DNA of 64,000 bases from Cannabis sativa (lineage: Eukaryota; Streptophyta; Magnoliopsida; Rosales; Cannabaceae): positions 40,419,686-40,483,685 of the forward strand of contig NC_083604.1 of the NCBI RefSeq assembly GCF_029168945.1, read 5' to 3'. Shown piece by piece: positions 11,241 through 22,797 of the stretch. The notes beneath the pieces are model-generated. The model saw only the letters and a program-made list of their open reading frames with translations, was not told the origin of the DNA and did no database searches. The number at the start of each line of letters is the position of its first letter. Positions within the stretch are counted from its first letter, which is position 1. The position numbers and the translations under genes are program-made.

Positions 11241-12683
11241 TGTTTATGCTCTTCATGATCCTTGATATTTGAGTTGACTTAGGGTTGATAATATCTTGTC
11301 TTTGTCTTTGTCCTAGAAGAAAATCTCAACCTTATAAGAATTATAGTCATTATTTTATTGCTAATGTTTTTGGTATTATGGTTTCATACAATTTTGGTTC
11401 AGAAAAATTGTTCACTCCTCCTAGGAATATTTAGGTTCTTCAAACAGTGTTATGTAAGCTACCATTTTCAAAAAATGTTTAAAAACTGTGTGTTCAAGCT
11501 CCATTGGATGAATAGAGCTACCTATCTCAATGTGTGAAAGCGGTCTCTGAGTAAGTTAGAACTATGTAATTAGGAGTTATGTAGAAGATACGCTACCATT
11601 AAAAATCGCTACCATTGAGGTAGTATGGCAGCGTCTCCTATGGTTACAATTTATCAGAAAAAGTCTTTTTAACAAATTGGGCAATGTTCTCTGCTTACAC
11701 TTTCACACGCTTATGCTTGACACAGTTTGTGGTAAAACTTTCATATCCTTGAAAATGGTGTTATAAAGTTGTTACATACAATTTGAATTGCCTTTAATAT
11801 TCTTGGTGAATAAGTCAATTTTGTTCTAGCGTAACCGGTGTGACCTCATTTTACTAGTTCATTAGCTTGATAAAATAATTTCTGACTATTCTAATGAGTT
11901 TGATTTTTTCATCAGGGACAAAGACATGCGGACATTGTGTACTTTTTGTTGGCAAAAATATCAAAGTTAGTTTTTTTTTTTGTTGTTTAAAAAAATAAAA
12001 AATATGTGTGACCGACATTGTCAATTGAGCTTTCTTAAAAATTCTTTTTATGTTTAATTATTTGCTTAGACACTATTTTTGCTCTTAAGTGTTGATTGGT
12101 GCTTTTTATGTATCTTTGTGTGTTGTTTTGTTCGTTCTTTGCAATTTAATATGGGGGCTTATTTTTGAAAAAAAAAATCAAGAAAAATGGGGGCATAATT
12201 TTTTGATTTTTTCGAATTTTTGGGCTATTTTTTCATTTATGGAAACATGTCTTTATTGCATTTTATCTATTGTGTTTTCTTTATTTTTGTTGGGAATTTG
12301 GTCTTATTTTTTTGTGTTGTTTTAGGAAACTTGTTTTTATTTAATTAATTATTTTGTGGTTTTTTTTTTGGTGGCATTTTCGGTTTTGGTTTGGTTTTTA
12401 ATTTCTTAGATTTTGTGGGGATATGTTGTTTCCTTTTTCCATTTATGGTAACCTTTGTCCAATTTTTAAAATATCTTTTTGGTTTCCTATTTTCTCTCCT
12501 CACGTGGTGAACAAGGTAAGGAAATTACTTTCTTTTTTTTTCTGATTATTGGGTATTTAATTTGAAGTGCTATATATGTTCAACTTCCCACTTACCCATG
12601 ATCACCACTATTCACACTTCAAAAGTCTAACCCTCTTCAAGTTTGAGAGTGAAAATTTTTTTTTCTAGGGTTTCAAAAGAAAA
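11241..12683 (+). other. Copia spacer between pol and the extra gene
   Basis: T-rich, non-coding stretch inside the copia element. SIRE-type elements normally have such a spacer holding the splice site or promoter for the downstream gene; none can be pinned down here. Confidence 0.5.
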
Positions 12684-13911
12684 ATGGCAAAAGCTAAAAA
12701 TGCTCAACCGTCCAAGAAGCCTTCTCTTGGCTCTGCCTCTGCTTCTCCGATCACCCCACCTGGGCCACCTGCTCTTGTGACCGGAGTTCCTGGTTCGTCA
12801 TCTTCTCCGACAAAAACTGCCAGAAAGTCGAAGACCCAAGCTCGAAAGTCGACTTACAACCTCACTTCTCTTCCAGTCATTCCTTCTCTGATTGCTACTC
12901 CAACTCCTGGGTTTGGTGATCATGATAAATCTATTTCATCCGATCACACATTGTCGAAGTCTTCTTCCTCGAATGGTGCTCCAAATGTCGAGAAAGCAAT
13001 AGTGTCTTTGCCCACTGTGAGTTCTCGTACAAGGTCCAAGGTATCCACTCCTTAAAAACCTGAAGTGATTTTGCCCAAAAGTGTCCCCAAAGGGAAAAAG
13101 GTGATGTATTCATCTTTTAAGGCCAAAAGTCTCAAGGAAAATACCCTTTCTGTCTCATCTTCGGATTCTGAACCTGAAGAAGAAACTGAGGGGGATCACG
13201 AATCAGAGGGTATGTTCGATTCAAGTGAAGATTTTGTGCCCAAAGAACAACCCTCTACTGATGATTCTGGGTCTGAAAGTGAAGAACCTGAAGCTGAACC
13301 TATCATTGCAGAACTTGTTGCTGTCCCTGCTACAATTCCAAAGAAGGACAAAGCAAAAAGACCCATTGTCTCTCCAAGCCCTTTTCTTCCTCAGAAAAGA
13401 AAGAGGCCCTCTTGTATTACTCTTGAAAAGTTCAAGCCTCATTCTCATTATTTTTTTTATAATGATCATGTTAGAGACATGAAATTTTATGAGAATAGGA
13501 ATTTTACTATTGAGAAAAATTTCAATGTCATTGCTCATAAGCCATTTGGGATCTATAACATGTTGAAAGAAAGACAATGGGTAGATACTTTGATTTGTTT
13601 TGATGGCTATGTGGATCGAATTGTGAAGGAATTTTATGCTAACATCACTCATGAGTGCCTCGATGAGGACTCTTTTATGTTTGGCAAAGTATTTGTCAAG
13701 GGACACTGGTATTCCTTTACTGTGAAGGATGTGGCTGAGGCTCTAAATCTGCCTATGTGAATTGAGACTACTGATGTGGAGTTTGATCGTCAAAAGGTGT
13801 TCAGGTATCTCACTGGTGATAATGATGTGGAACTCTCCGACACAATGCATATGTCTCAACTCACCTATCAACATGTTGTTCTCATGAGGTTTGCACTATC
13901 CAATTGGTTTC
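12684..13911 (+). pseudogene. Copia extra (env-like/aORF) gene, N-terminal part, broken by the gypsy insertion
   Basis: One frame from ATG 12684 runs to the insertion point, with only two nonsense codons (TAA about 13053 and TGA about 13758). Residues 1-125 are Ser/Pro/Lys-rich; 150-215 are acidic (SDSEPEEETEGD); then comes a basic KRKRPS patch. From about residue 245 there is a globular domain (FYANITHECLDED, FVKGHWYSFTVKDVAEALNL) resembling the 'putative plant transposon protein' family found 3' of pol in many plant retroelements. The function is unknown; no signal peptide or membrane span is visible, so 'envelope' is only positional. It resumes at 20782. Confidence 0.75.
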
Positions 13912-14680
13912 TGATGAGGACATCAAGGACCAAGTATCAAGTCCAATTCCAATGGGTCCAGTGACTAGGGAACGAGCTAAGAGATTCAAGGAAGAGCTTA
14001 ACAGCCTAGTACACAAAGTCTTAAATCAAGAAGAGACCGTGGTCAAAACGGAAGGAGAACAAAGATTGGTCATACTCATCAAAGTGGACTGAATTTTGAA
14101 GCTTCATTATATGTGTCACGTTTTATTTAATTTTATGTGTCACGTTTTTATCATATGGTCGTAGTTGTCACATTTATATGTGTCAAGTTCTTTTGTGTGG
14201 GAGTTACAAGAGTGGAAGTTACAAGTTCTTTTGTGTGGGAGTTACAAGAGTGGAGTCAAAAGGTCTTCATTATGGAGCTTTCATTATGAAGACCAAGAGT
14301 CTTATTTAGTATGCTTTTATTGGAAAGACCAAAGGTCTTAGGTGTGTTAATGTTGAAGTCCAAAGGTCTTGTAGGTGTCATTTTCGTCCTATAAAAGGGA
14401 CTACCTTTCCATTGTAAAAACCAGATTATCATATATGCAAATTGTGAGTTTATCTTCTAGAGTTCTTGAAGAAACTTGTGAACTTATCAAGGAGGTATCC
14501 TTGTGGCGTTCAACTTGACTTATCAAACGGATTTCCATCCCCGTTTGTGGCGTCTTCCTTATACCAAGGTTCGTGCTTCGCTAAGCATTGGGTCGAGGTT
14601 CCATTCCAACATCGTTTGTTCTTGGTGGCTGTTCCATATTTGGTGTCGGGTTTCATCACAAGTTGGTGTGGTTCGTATCA
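13912..14680 (+). repeat. Gypsy 5' LTR
   Basis: Begins TGATGAGGAC, ends GGTTCGTATCA. TATAAAAG at 14391-14398 is the likely TATA box. A 40-base tandem duplication (AAGTTCTTTTGTGTGGGAG, about 14185-14255) lies upstream of it. The first 180 bases still carry the integrase C-terminal reading frame. Confidence 0.95.
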
Positions 14681-14682
14681 GT

Positions 14683-14700
14683 TGGTATCAGAGCCAGGTT
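14683..14700 (+). promoter_or_regulatory. Gypsy primer-binding site (initiator tRNA-Met)
   Basis: TGGTATCAGAGCCAGGTT starts at 14684, three bases after the 5' LTR; it is complementary to the 3' end of plant initiator tRNA-Met. Confidence 0.92.
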
Positions 14701-15504
14701 CATCCGGTTTGGCTTATCCTTTTTATTCTTTTAGTGTCTCAATATTTCAAAAAAAAAAAAACTCTATTCGTGTTCTTTATTATTTTTTTTGTTGTTAGTC
14801 TTGTTCTTGTTCTCCTTCTTAAAATCCGTAACCATTGTTGTTAATTTCTTTGTCACACTCGTTTCCTTGTTCAATCTTTTCCTTATTTTTTTTTTCTTGT
14901 CCTTGTGAAATTCCTTGAAATTCGAATCTGTTTGATATTGCTAAGTCCTAATCTGTCTTCATTTAAACTCATTTGTTTTCCCTTGTTCCCATTGTTTACT
15001 GTAGTGTCAAAGAGTTTTGGAAGCATTGTTATTGAAGCGTTTTGGTATTAATTCGTACTTGAATTCAGGTTGGCTTTTGGTTTTCAAAAAAAAAAAACAA
15101 AAACAAAAAATAAATAAAAGAGTTTGGAAACCCATCTTAAATGTTTTTTGTTATATTCTTGTTCCTTATAGTCTAAAGGCCCCTTTTGCCTAAACCCCAC
15201 TCTAGTGTTCCAAAATCACCAAAAAAAAAATCACCACTTTTCGCCACTTTTTCATCGGTTTTCGTTTGCTTTATTGGGTAGAATTGACTGCTTGAACCTC
15301 CATTTCACTAGTTTTCAAAGAGCTTAAAGAAGATAAAGAGTGGAAAAAGGCAGAGGTGTGAGCTTATTTGAGGGTAAAAGCCATCATTGAGTGAAACACG
15401 AGTGACTTTGAGTGACCACTTTTCTTTGAGTGGAGCACGTGAGGGAGTGTAGTGAGGTCCTTTCTATACTTGTCTAACTTTATTGTTTTGCAGAATTTTT
15501 AATC
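14701..15504 (+). other. Gypsy untranslated leader
   Basis: About 800 T-rich bases between PBS and gag ATG with several A runs (for example about 14749-14761 and 15089-15100). No coding potential is seen; packaging signals would be expected here but cannot be identified by eye. Confidence 0.6.
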
Positions 15505-18333
15505 ATGTCACAAAACACGGGTGATAACAATCCACAACCTACAGTTCCAAATCTACAACTTCAAGCCATTATGGGGGAGATGAGGAGATTGTTGAGGGAG
15601 GAGTGTGAGCAAATACATGAGCGGTTGAATAGGGTGGAAGAAGGAGCACAACGGAGACCAAGGGGGAGAAGAGTACACCAAAGGGGGAATGAAAATGAAG
15701 GAGATTTCGAAGGAGTAGTTTCTGATGAAGAGGTTGATAGGATGTCGATGGGTACCAATAGGAGGTATGGTGGGAATAGAGAAGATAGGAACCAAGTAGA
15801 CAATTATTTGGGGAATATAAAGATGAGAATCCCAGCCTTTCAAGGGAAGAGTGATCCTGAAGCATACCTAGAGTGGGAGAAGAAAATGGAGTTAGTCTTT
15901 GATTGTCACAACTATTCAGACATGAAGAAGGTAAAACTTGTTGCCATTGAGTTTACTGATTATGCTATTGTTTGGTGGGATCAGTTGTGCACTAACAGGA
16001 GACGGAGTGGAGATCGCCCTATTGAAACATGGGAGGCAATGAAGAGGGTAATGAGGCGACGGTTTGTACCACCTCATTATTATCGTGATCTCTATCTTAA
16101 GTTGCAAGGCCTTCGTCAAGGCTACAGAAGTGTTGATGAGTATTACAAGGAGATGGAGATGGCTATGATTAGAGCCAATGTTGAAGAGGATCGGGAGGCA
16201 ACAATGGCGAGGTTTTTAAATGGGTTGAACCGAGAGATTGCTAACCAAATCGAGCTACACCATTATGTGGAGTTAGAAGATTTGGTTCACATGGCAATCA
16301 AAACTGAGAGACGGCTCAAGAAGGGTAGTTCAAGTTCGAGATCAAGGCCGAGCACACACAAGCCAAGTACAACACCTTGGAGGTCGAACTATCCAAAGAA
16401 GGATGACCAACCCAGTTCATCATCTACACCAAAACCATCCACTACAGCCACGCCACCTCAAGGTAAAACAACTCAAACTAAGTCTCATTCTAGTGAGATA
16501 AGGTGTTTCAAATGCCAGGGGCAGGGACATATAGCCAGCCAGTGTCCAAACCAAAGAGTTATGGTGATTCGGGAAAGTGGAGAAATAGATTCTGAAGATG
16601 AAGATGATCTTGCTAACATGCCACCATTGGAAGATGCTTCTGACAATGAATATGGCCCAGAATCTGGAGAGATGCTTGCACTAGTTACAAGGCGAGTCCT
16701 GAATTTGCAAGCAAAAGAAGAGGCAGAAGAAGTGCAGCGGGAGAACATCTTTCACACTCGATGTCATGTGAGGGACAAGGTATGTAGTGTCATTATTGAT
16801 GGAGGTAGTTGTACTAACGTTGCAAGTGCTTCTATGGTTGACAAGCTTGGGCTTACAACGCTTAAGCATCCTTGTCCATACAAGTTGCAATGGTTGAATG
16901 ATAGTGGTGAAGTGAAGGTTACAAAACAAGTACTTGTTTCATTTCGCATTGGCAAGTATGAAGATGAGGTGTTGTGTGATGTCGTTCCAATGCAAGCTGG
17001 ACACCTCCTTCTAGGAAGGCCTTGGCAATTTGATCGACGAGTACAACATGATGGCTTCACCAACAAGTACTCATTTACTTTTCGTCAGCGGGCAATCACT
17101 CTAGCGCCTTTGACACCAAAACAAGTGTATGAAGATCAAGCGAGGTTGCAAAAATTGAGTGACAAAAAGAAACTGAGTGAGCAAAAAGAGAGTGGAAAGA
17201 TGAGTGAGAGGAAACAGAATGAGAGAAAAAGAGAGAAAAGTGTGGAATCAAGTGAGAGAAAACAACACTTTTATGCAAACAAAAGTGAGAATAAGAGAGC
17301 ATTGTGCACAAAACAGCCCATGATTTTACTAGTGTATAAGGAGGCTCTTTTAAATGCTAACCAACTTGATTCTTCGCTGCCAAGTACCATTGTGTCTCTT
17401 TTGCAGGAATTCGATGATGTATTTCCTGAGCAGGTACCACATGGGTTACCACCTATTAGAGGAATAGAACATCAAATTGATTTTGTTCCAGGTGCTTCCA
17501 TCCCAAACCGACCAGCCTACAGAAGCAATCCTGATGAAACAAAGGAATTGCAAAGGCAAATTGAAGAATTGATGGAGAAAGGACATGTGAGAGAAAGCAT
17601 GAGTCCTTGCGTTGTTCCAGTGATTCTAGTTCCAAAGAAGGATGGAACATGGAGGATGTGTGTTGACTGTCGAGCCATCAACAATATAACGGTAAAGTAT
17701 CGACATCCCATTCCTCGTTTAGATGACATGCTAGATGAATTGCATGGTTCTTGTGTGTTTTCAAAAATTGATCTCAAAAGTGGGCATCATCAGATACGTA
17801 TGAAAGAAGGGGATGAATGGAAAACTGCTTTTAAAACTAAACATGGTTTGTATGAGTGGTTAGTCATGCCTTTTGGATTAACTAATGCACATAGTACTTT
17901 CATGCGCTTAATGAATCATGTATTGCGTGCTTTCCTCGGCAAATTTGTGGTTGTGTATTTTGATGATATTCTTATTTACAGTAAGAATTTGCATGACCAT
18001 GTGTTGCATTTGCAATCTGTTTTGGAAGTCCTTAGGAAACAAAGTTTATACGCTAACCTTAGCAAGTGTACATTCTGCACCGATAAGCTTGTATTCCTAG
18101 GTTTTGTTGTAAGTGCTACAGGTATTCAGGTGGATGAGGAAAAGATCAAAGCCATCCAAGAGTGGCCGACCCCTACATCGATAGGTAATGTTAGAAGTTT
18201 TCATGGACTTGCTAGCTTCTACAGGAGGTTTGTGCAAAATTTTAGCACAATTGCCGCTCCACTTACAGAAGTAATAAAAAAAATGTGTCATTCAAATGGG
18301 GTGAAGCTCAAGAGGAGGCATTTCAGCTGCTGA
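15505..18333 (+). CDS. Gypsy Gag-protease-reverse transcriptase polyprotein (first part)
   Basis: 942-residue frame. Gag/capsid lies at about residues 100-270 ([26 protein letters not shown]). The CCHC knuckle [14 protein letters not shown] is at 334-347. The protease has [12 protein letters not shown] with its Asp near residue 432; DGGS replaces the usual DSG/DTG. Reverse transcriptase runs from about 640, with YFDD at about 818-821 (17956-17967) and [13 protein letters not shown] before it. The frame is lost in an A8 run at about 18276-18283, where nine As would keep it open into RNase H, and ends at a false stop at 18331-18333. The start is the first ATG after the leader and fits Gag. Confidence 0.93.
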   Translation: MSQNTGDNNPQPTVPNLQLQAIMGEMRRLLREECEQIHERLNRVEEGAQRRPRGRRVHQRGNENEGDFEGVVSDEEVDRMSMGTNRRYGGNREDRNQVDNYLGNIKMRIPAFQGKSDPEAYLEWEKKMELVFDCHNYSDMKKVKLVAIEFTDYAIVWWDQLCTNRRRSGDRPIETWEAMKRVMRRRFVPPHYYRDLYLKLQGLRQGYRSVDEYYKEMEMAMIRANVEEDREATMARFLNGLNREIANQIELHHYVELEDLVHMAIKTERRLKKGSSSSRSRPSTHKPSTTPWRSNYPKKDDQPSSSSTPKPSTTATPPQGKTTQTKSHSSEIRCFKCQGQGHIASQCPNQRVMVIRESGEIDSEDEDDLANMPPLEDASDNEYGPESGEMLALVTRRVLNLQAKEEAEEVQRENIFHTRCHVRDKVCSVIIDGGSCTNVASASMVDKLGLTTLKHPCPYKLQWLNDSGEVKVTKQVLVSFRIGKYEDEVLCDVVPMQAGHLLLGRPWQFDRRVQHDGFTNKYSFTFRQRAITLAPLTPKQVYEDQARLQKLSDKKKLSEQKESGKMSERKQNERKREKSVESSERKQHFYANKSENKRALCTKQPMILLVYKEALLNANQLDSSLPSTIVSLLQEFDDVFPEQVPHGLPPIRGIEHQIDFVPGASIPNRPAYRSNPDETKELQRQIEELMEKGHVRESMSPCVVPVILVPKKDGTWRMCVDCRAINNITVKYRHPIPRLDDMLDELHGSCVFSKIDLKSGHHQIRMKEGDEWKTAFKTKHGLYEWLVMPFGLTNAHSTFMRLMNHVLRAFLGKFVVVYFDDILIYSKNLHDHVLHLQSVLEVLRKQSLYANLSKCTFCTDKLVFLGFVVSATGIQVDEEKIKAIQEWPTPTSIGNVRSFHGLASFYRRFVQNFSTIAAPLTEVIKKMCHSNGVKLKRRHFSC

Positions 18334-18974
18334 AATACAAGCTTACGCATGCTCCTTTACTTGCTTTGCCTAACTTTTCTAACACTTTTGAAATTGAATG
18401 TGATGCTTCTGGGCTTGGTATTGGCGCTGTTCTTATGCAGGATGGGAGACCGCTTGCATACTTTAGTGAAAAGCTAAGTAAGGCTGCCCTCAACTACCCC
18501 ACTTATGACAAAGAATTGTATGCACTAGTGCGTGCCTTAGAAACATGGCAGCACTATTTGTGGCCAAAGGAGTTTGTGATTCTCACGGATCATGAATCCT
18601 TGAAACATTTGAAAAGCCAACACAAACTCAACAAGAGACATGCACGATGGGTTGAGTTCATTGAGACCTTTCCTTATGTCATTCGGTATAAACAAGGTAA
18701 GGAGAATGTGGTTGTTGATGCCCTTTCTCGCAGGTATGCTCTAATCTCTACTCTTGATGCTAAATTGCTTGGGTTTGAACATATAAAAGAGTTGTATTCT
18801 GCTGACCATGATTTTGGGGAAATTTATGCTCTTTGTGAAAAGACTGCTGAAGGAAAGTTTTATAGGCATGAGGATTTTCTATTTAGGGAACATAGATTGT
18901 GTGTGCCTAATTGTTCTGTGAGAGATTTGCTTGTTAGAGAGTCCCACGTTGATGGGACATTTTGGAGTTGCTAA
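18285..18974 (+). CDS. Gypsy RNase H region (second frame)
   Basis: After the A-run frame change the frame reads [15 protein letters not shown], then [18 protein letters not shown] with the first RNase H Asp, [18 protein letters not shown] with the catalytic Glu, and [11 protein letters not shown] with the next Asp. It degrades RNA in the hybrid and leads to the integrase H2C2 zinc domain. A second frame change at about 18946-18960 breaks it: RESH is in this frame and [10 protein letters not shown] in the next, so a few codons have been lost or altered at the junction. Confidence 0.9.
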   Translation: MSFKWGEAQEEAFQLLKYKLTHAPLLALPNFSNTFEIECDASGLGIGAVLMQDGRPLAYFSEKLSKAALNYPTYDKELYALVRALETWQHYLWPKEFVILTDHESLKHLKSQHKLNKRHARWVEFIETFPYVIRYKQGKENVVVDALSRRYALISTLDAKLLGFEHIKELYSADHDFGEIYALCEKTAEGKFYRHEDFLFREHRLCVPNCSVRDLLVRESHVDGTFWSC

Positions 18975-20187
18975 AACTCTAGCTATGTTGCAAGAGCATT
19001 TCTTTTGGCCCCATATGAAACGAGACGTTGAGCGAATTTGTGGTAGGTGTGTCACTTGTAGGCAAGCTAAATCAAGAGTGCAGCCGAATGGCCTTTACAC
19101 ACCCCTACCTATCCCTAGTTCACCATGGGTTGACATTTCTATGGATTTTGTGTTAGGTCTACCAAGAAGTAAGCGTGGGAGGGATTCAATCTTTGTGGTA
19201 GTAGACCGATTTTCTAAAATGGCTCATTTTATCCCTTGTCATAAAACTGATGATGCATCTAATGTTGCAGATTGGTTCTTTAGGGAAATTGTGAGATTAC
19301 ATGGTATGCCTAGAACAATTGTATCAGATAGGGATGCTAAGTTCCTAAGTTACTTTTGGAAAACATTGTGGGGAAAACTTGGGACAAAATTGTTATTTTC
19401 TACTACTTGTCACCCTCAAACAGATGGTCAAACAGAAGTAGTTAATAGGACCCTATCCACCTTGTTAAGGGCAATCATAAGTAAAAACATTAAGACTTGG
19501 GAAGATTGTTTGCCACATGTTGAGTTTGCCTATAATCGTGCAATGCATTCTGCTACTAAATTTTCACCATTTGAAATTGTGTATGGTTTTAATCCTCTAA
19601 CTCCTTTGGATTTATCACCTTTACCTGTTTCTGAGCATTTGAATTTAGATGGCGAGAAGAAGGCAGAATTTGTGAAGAAATTCCATGAGAGGGCCCGACT
19701 CAACATAGAAAGGAGGACTGAACAATACCTTAAGCAGGCTAACAAGGGTCGTCACAAGCAGGTTTTTGAACCAGGTGATTGGGTATGGTTACACATGAGG
19801 AAAGAGAGATTTCCAACACAAAGGCGTTCTAAATTGCTGCCTCGCGGAGATGGTCCATTTCAAGTACTTGAACGGATCAATGACAATGCCTACAAACTCG
19901 ATTTGCCAGGTGAATATAATGTTAGTGCTACATTTAATGTTTCTGATTTAAGTCCATTTGATACAGGTGAAGATTTGAGGACAAATCCTTCTAAAGAAGG
20001 GGGGAATGATGAGGACATCAAGGACCAAGTATCAAGTCCAATTCCAGTGGGTCCAGTGACTAGGGCACGAGCTAAGAGATTCAAGGAAGAGCTTAACAGC
20101 CTAGTACACAAAGTCTTAAATCAAGAAGAGACCGTGGTCAAAACGGAAGGAGAACAAAGATTGGTCATACTCATCAAAGTGGACTGA
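18931..20187 (+). CDS. Gypsy integrase with GPY/F module and CR-like tail
   Basis: The zinc-finger second half is [12 protein letters not shown]. The catalytic core has Asp in [10 protein letters not shown], Asp in [11 protein letters not shown] and Glu in [12 protein letters not shown]. The GPY/F module is [20 protein letters not shown]. The tail after 19980 enters the 3' LTR at 20007 and stops at 20185-20187. The tail is basic ([11 protein letters not shown]) and resembles the CR motif that steers CRM integrases toward centromeric chromatin; that role here is inferred from resemblance. Confidence 0.92.
   Translation: MLESPTLMGHFGVAKTLAMLQEHFFWPHMKRDVERICGRCVTCRQAKSRVQPNGLYTPLPIPSSPWVDISMDFVLGLPRSKRGRDSIFVVVDRFSKMAHFIPCHKTDDASNVADWFFREIVRLHGMPRTIVSDRDAKFLSYFWKTLWGKLGTKLLFSTTCHPQTDGQTEVVNRTLSTLLRAIISKNIKTWEDCLPHVEFAYNRAMHSATKFSPFEIVYGFNPLTPLDLSPLPVSEHLNLDGEKKAEFVKKFHERARLNIERRTEQYLKQANKGRHKQVFEPGDWVWLHMRKERFPTQRRSKLLPRGDGPFQVLERINDNAYKLDLPGEYNVSATFNVSDLSPFDTGEDLRTNPSKEGGNDEDIKDQVSSPIPVGPVTRARAKRFKEELNSLVHKVLNQEETVVKTEGEQRLVILIKVD
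19993..20006 (+). promoter_or_regulatory. Gypsy polypurine tract
   Basis: AAAGAAGGGGGGAA directly abuts the 3' LTR start; it would prime plus-strand DNA synthesis. Unusually it is translated as part of integrase. Confidence 0.88.
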
Positions 20188-20776
20188 ATTTTGAAGCTTC
20201 ATTATATGTGTCACGTTTTATTTAATTTTATGTGTCACATTTTTATCATATGGTCGTAGTTGTCACATTTATATGTGTCAAGTTCTTTTGTGTGGGAGTT
20301 ACAAGAGTGGAAGTTACAAGTTCTTTTGTGTGGGAGTTACAAGAGTGGAGTCAAAAGGTCTTCATTATGGAGCTTTCATTATGAAGACCAAGAGTCTTAT
20401 TTAGTATGCTTTTATTGGAAAGACCAAAGGTCTTAGGTGTGTTAATGTTGAAGTCCAAAGGTCTTGTAGGTGTCATTTTCGTCCTATAAAAGGGACTACC
20501 TTTCCATTGTAAAAACCAGATTATCATATATGCAAATTGTGAGTTTTATCTTCTAGAGTTCTTGAAGAAACTTGTGAACTTATCAAGGAGGTATCCTTGT
20601 GGCGTTCAACTTGACTTATCAAACGGATTTCCATCCCCGTTTGTGGCGTCTTCCTTATACCAAGGTTCGTGCTTCGCTAAGCATTGGGTCGAGGTTCCAT
20701 TCCAACATCGTTTGTTCTTGGTGGCTGTTCCATATTTGGTGTCGGGTTTCATCACAAGTTGGTGTGGTTCGTATCA
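20007..20776 (+). repeat. Gypsy 3' LTR
   Basis: 770 bases, matching the 5' LTR except for about three base changes (two near the start and one near 20240) and one extra T near 20546. TATAAAAG is at 20485-20492. Followed by the GTTTC target duplication. Confidence 0.95.
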
Positions 20777-20781
20777 GTTTC

Positions 20782-21227
20782 CTTGCTCCAATCCAGTAAA
20801 TGTTTCAAATGAACTTGCCTTCTTTTTATATAAAGTTTCAATTGGTGCTAAAATTGATTTGGCTGACATGATTTGGGAGCAAATTGTTTCTCTTAGAAAG
20901 GGCAAGAAACCTAGGCTCAATCTTATCTTTCCTCATTTAACCTATAAGATTTTATCTTATCAAGAGGAATTGATTCTTGAGAATGAATCAATTGAGATGC
21001 CTGATGTTGGAACCACTTTCAAAGTTCCAGAGAAGCCTCCTCTATGAAAAACTGTTAAGAAAAAGTCTCGGTCTGCTTCCCCTGGTGTTACTGATGAACT
21101 TGCTGCTGCATCTGCTTCCACTTCTGCTCCTACATAAATGGCTGAATTCAACTTGCGTTTGGAAAGAATGGAGACAAATCAAGCCTTACTTCTCAGGAGG
21201 ATGGACAGCATCATGAAATTCTTCTGA
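20782..21227 (+). pseudogene. Copia extra gene, C-terminal part after the gypsy insertion
   Basis: The reading frame of 12684-13911 continues exactly here if the gypsy element and one GTTTC copy are removed. It reads ELAFFLYKVSIGAKIDLADM and LIFPHLTYKIL, the second half of the plant transposon protein domain. In-frame stops at 21044-21046 and at about 21134-21136 are followed by a short helical tail (MAEFNLRLERMETNQALLLR) ending at TGA 21225-21227. Confidence 0.75.
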
Positions 21228-21650
21228 TCCAATGATGATGAATAAGTGGTCCATTTTTTATCTCTTGATTTTTATTTGTGTGTGATTGAACTATTATGAC
21301 TTTATTCATGTTTTTTTTTTTTTTGGTTACCTTTGGCTCCTTGATAGACAAAAAGAGAGAGTAGTATTTATTATTTTTGGATTTTTGGATTTTGTGTTAC
21401 AACTCTGGACCCTTGTTTTAGGGTGAGTTGGTTTGTTTGTGGTTTGTGCACTTTTCCATTTAAGAAGTTGCTTTATTTTCGGTTTGTAAGCTTTTCCGTC
21501 CAAAAAAAGTTCTTTATTTTATGTGTTAGAGTGCTTTCATGCAAGGGGAGTATTTTATATACTCTTTTATCTTTAAAAAGCTATTCGCTTTGGTTCCTAA
21601 CACTTGATGCAGGTTTTCTCATAATAAAATATTTTGTCAATCAAAGTGCC

Positions 21651-21662
21651 AAAGGGGGAGAT
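21651..21662 (+). promoter_or_regulatory. Copia polypurine tract
   Basis: AAAGGGGGAGAT immediately before the 3' LTR TGTTACTTCT; this is the standard copia arrangement. Confidence 0.9.
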
Positions 21663-22797
21663 TGTTACTTCTATTTTTGGCATATTTAATTGAAAAAAAT
21701 ATTTTATTATTTATTATTATTTTCGGCTGGAGTATTTAAAATGGTTTCCTAATTTTGTGTATTCAAACTTGGAAGGAAAGTTATCTAGCTTTCCTATTTA
21801 TGGAAATTGTGGTAAAAATGATAAGTTTGATTACACAATTAATTCTTATCTAACCAGCTGGTATATTCTGATCTTGTGTGAGTTTCCTATTTTCTTAGAT
21901 CAGATTTCTTAAAGAGAAAACCGGAGCTAAACTTTTCTATAAAAGGAAAGTTGTACTTACTGCCCACGATTCTGTAGGTACAGAAATGGAAATTCCTGTG
22001 CTGATTGAAGATTTATTTTAGGGAATTTTCTAGTGGGTTGGGATCTTGTTCAGACTGTGTGTAAGCTGTCAATAAAGTGTATATTGATTATAAATACACC
22101 TTATAGCAGCTAGGTTTAGTACCTCTCTTGTATCTTTAAATTTCACTCATATCTTTAGAAAAGAGAGTCTTTGTTTTGTAGAGAAGAGTTGTTCGACTCT
22201 TACTCTTTTTATTTGTAGTTTGTATTGTCTTGAGTCTATATTCAAGTCTACAACGAAGAAGAACATCAGTGCTACCTTCAGGAGAAGGTTTTACAAAGTT
22301 TTCGGAAGATTGCTTTTCAAGTCTTGCATCGAGAGGATTCAAGCCCTCAACCTTCGGGAGAAGGTTTTACAAAGCTTTTGGGAGATAGCTTTTCAAGTCT
22401 TGCATGAGGAGGATTCAAGCACTCTTCAAGGTGATCGAAGGCATTTCGAGCTCTTAGAGTTTTATCAAGATTCGATTAGTAGGTGGAATACATCAAGCTT
22501 GCGGCATAAAATAAGAGGGAGTCTATTTATGCATAAGTCAATTTCTTTGTATTATTGAGACCGATCTAATGAATCTTATCTCTGTACGTGGCCCCATGGA
22601 CTAGTAACAATCTGAAAGGATTGTTGAAACCACGTACAAAAACCTTGTGTTACTTTTCTGCATTGTTTGTTTTTCTAGTTTCTTATGGAGTTATAGAGTT
22701 GTCTTCTGTAACTACAGAAAAATATTTTCAGTACCAGTTTCATTATTCCGCATTTAATTAAATAATAAAACTCAGAATATTAAAATACGGAATTTTA
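21663..22797 (+). repeat. Copia 3' LTR
   Basis: 1135 bases; starts TGTTACTTCT and ends GAATTTTA (the final CA has drifted to TA). It aligns along its length with 2916-4075, including the internal 73-base tandem duplication, with many scattered differences. Confidence 0.92.

Larger units (their letters stand above)
13912..20776 (+). mobile_element. Ty3/gypsy chromovirus, CRM-like, young and nearly intact
   Basis: 6865 bases with LTRs 13912-14680 and 20007-20776, perfect target duplication GTTTC (13907-13911 and 20777-20781), PBS, gag-protease-RT-RNase H-integrase order and PPT. The LTRs differ by about three substitutions and one single-base gap, so the insertion is recent. The 3' LTR carries the end of the integrase frame, as described for group A centromeric (CRM) retrotransposons, whose integrase tail ends in a CR-type motif. 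[12 protein letters not shown] and [10 protein letters not shown] here fit that tail. Two frame breaks in pol make this copy probably non-autonomous. Confidence 0.93.
2916..22797 (+). mobile_element. Ty1/copia LTR retrotransposon, SIRE-type, decayed and twice interrupted
   Basis: Order: 5' LTR (2916-4075), primer-binding site, gag, protease, integrase, reverse transcriptase, RNase H, a long spacer, an extra 3' gene, polypurine tract, 3' LTR (21663-22797). Integrase before reverse transcriptase makes it Ty1/copia. The coiled-coil gag tail and the additional gene downstream of pol are typical of the SIRE/Maximus lineage. Flanking five-base strings AATTA and AAATA probably are a drifted target duplication. 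Several nonsense and frameshift changes, and the visible difference between the LTRs, show it is old and dead. A solo LTR sits in RNase H and a whole gypsy element sits in the extra gene. Confidence 0.93.

Noticed and set aside
15553..15865. Several minus-strand open frames opposite the gypsy gag
   Set aside because: Composition mirrors the sense codons; no domain is seen and the sense frame has a clear gag.
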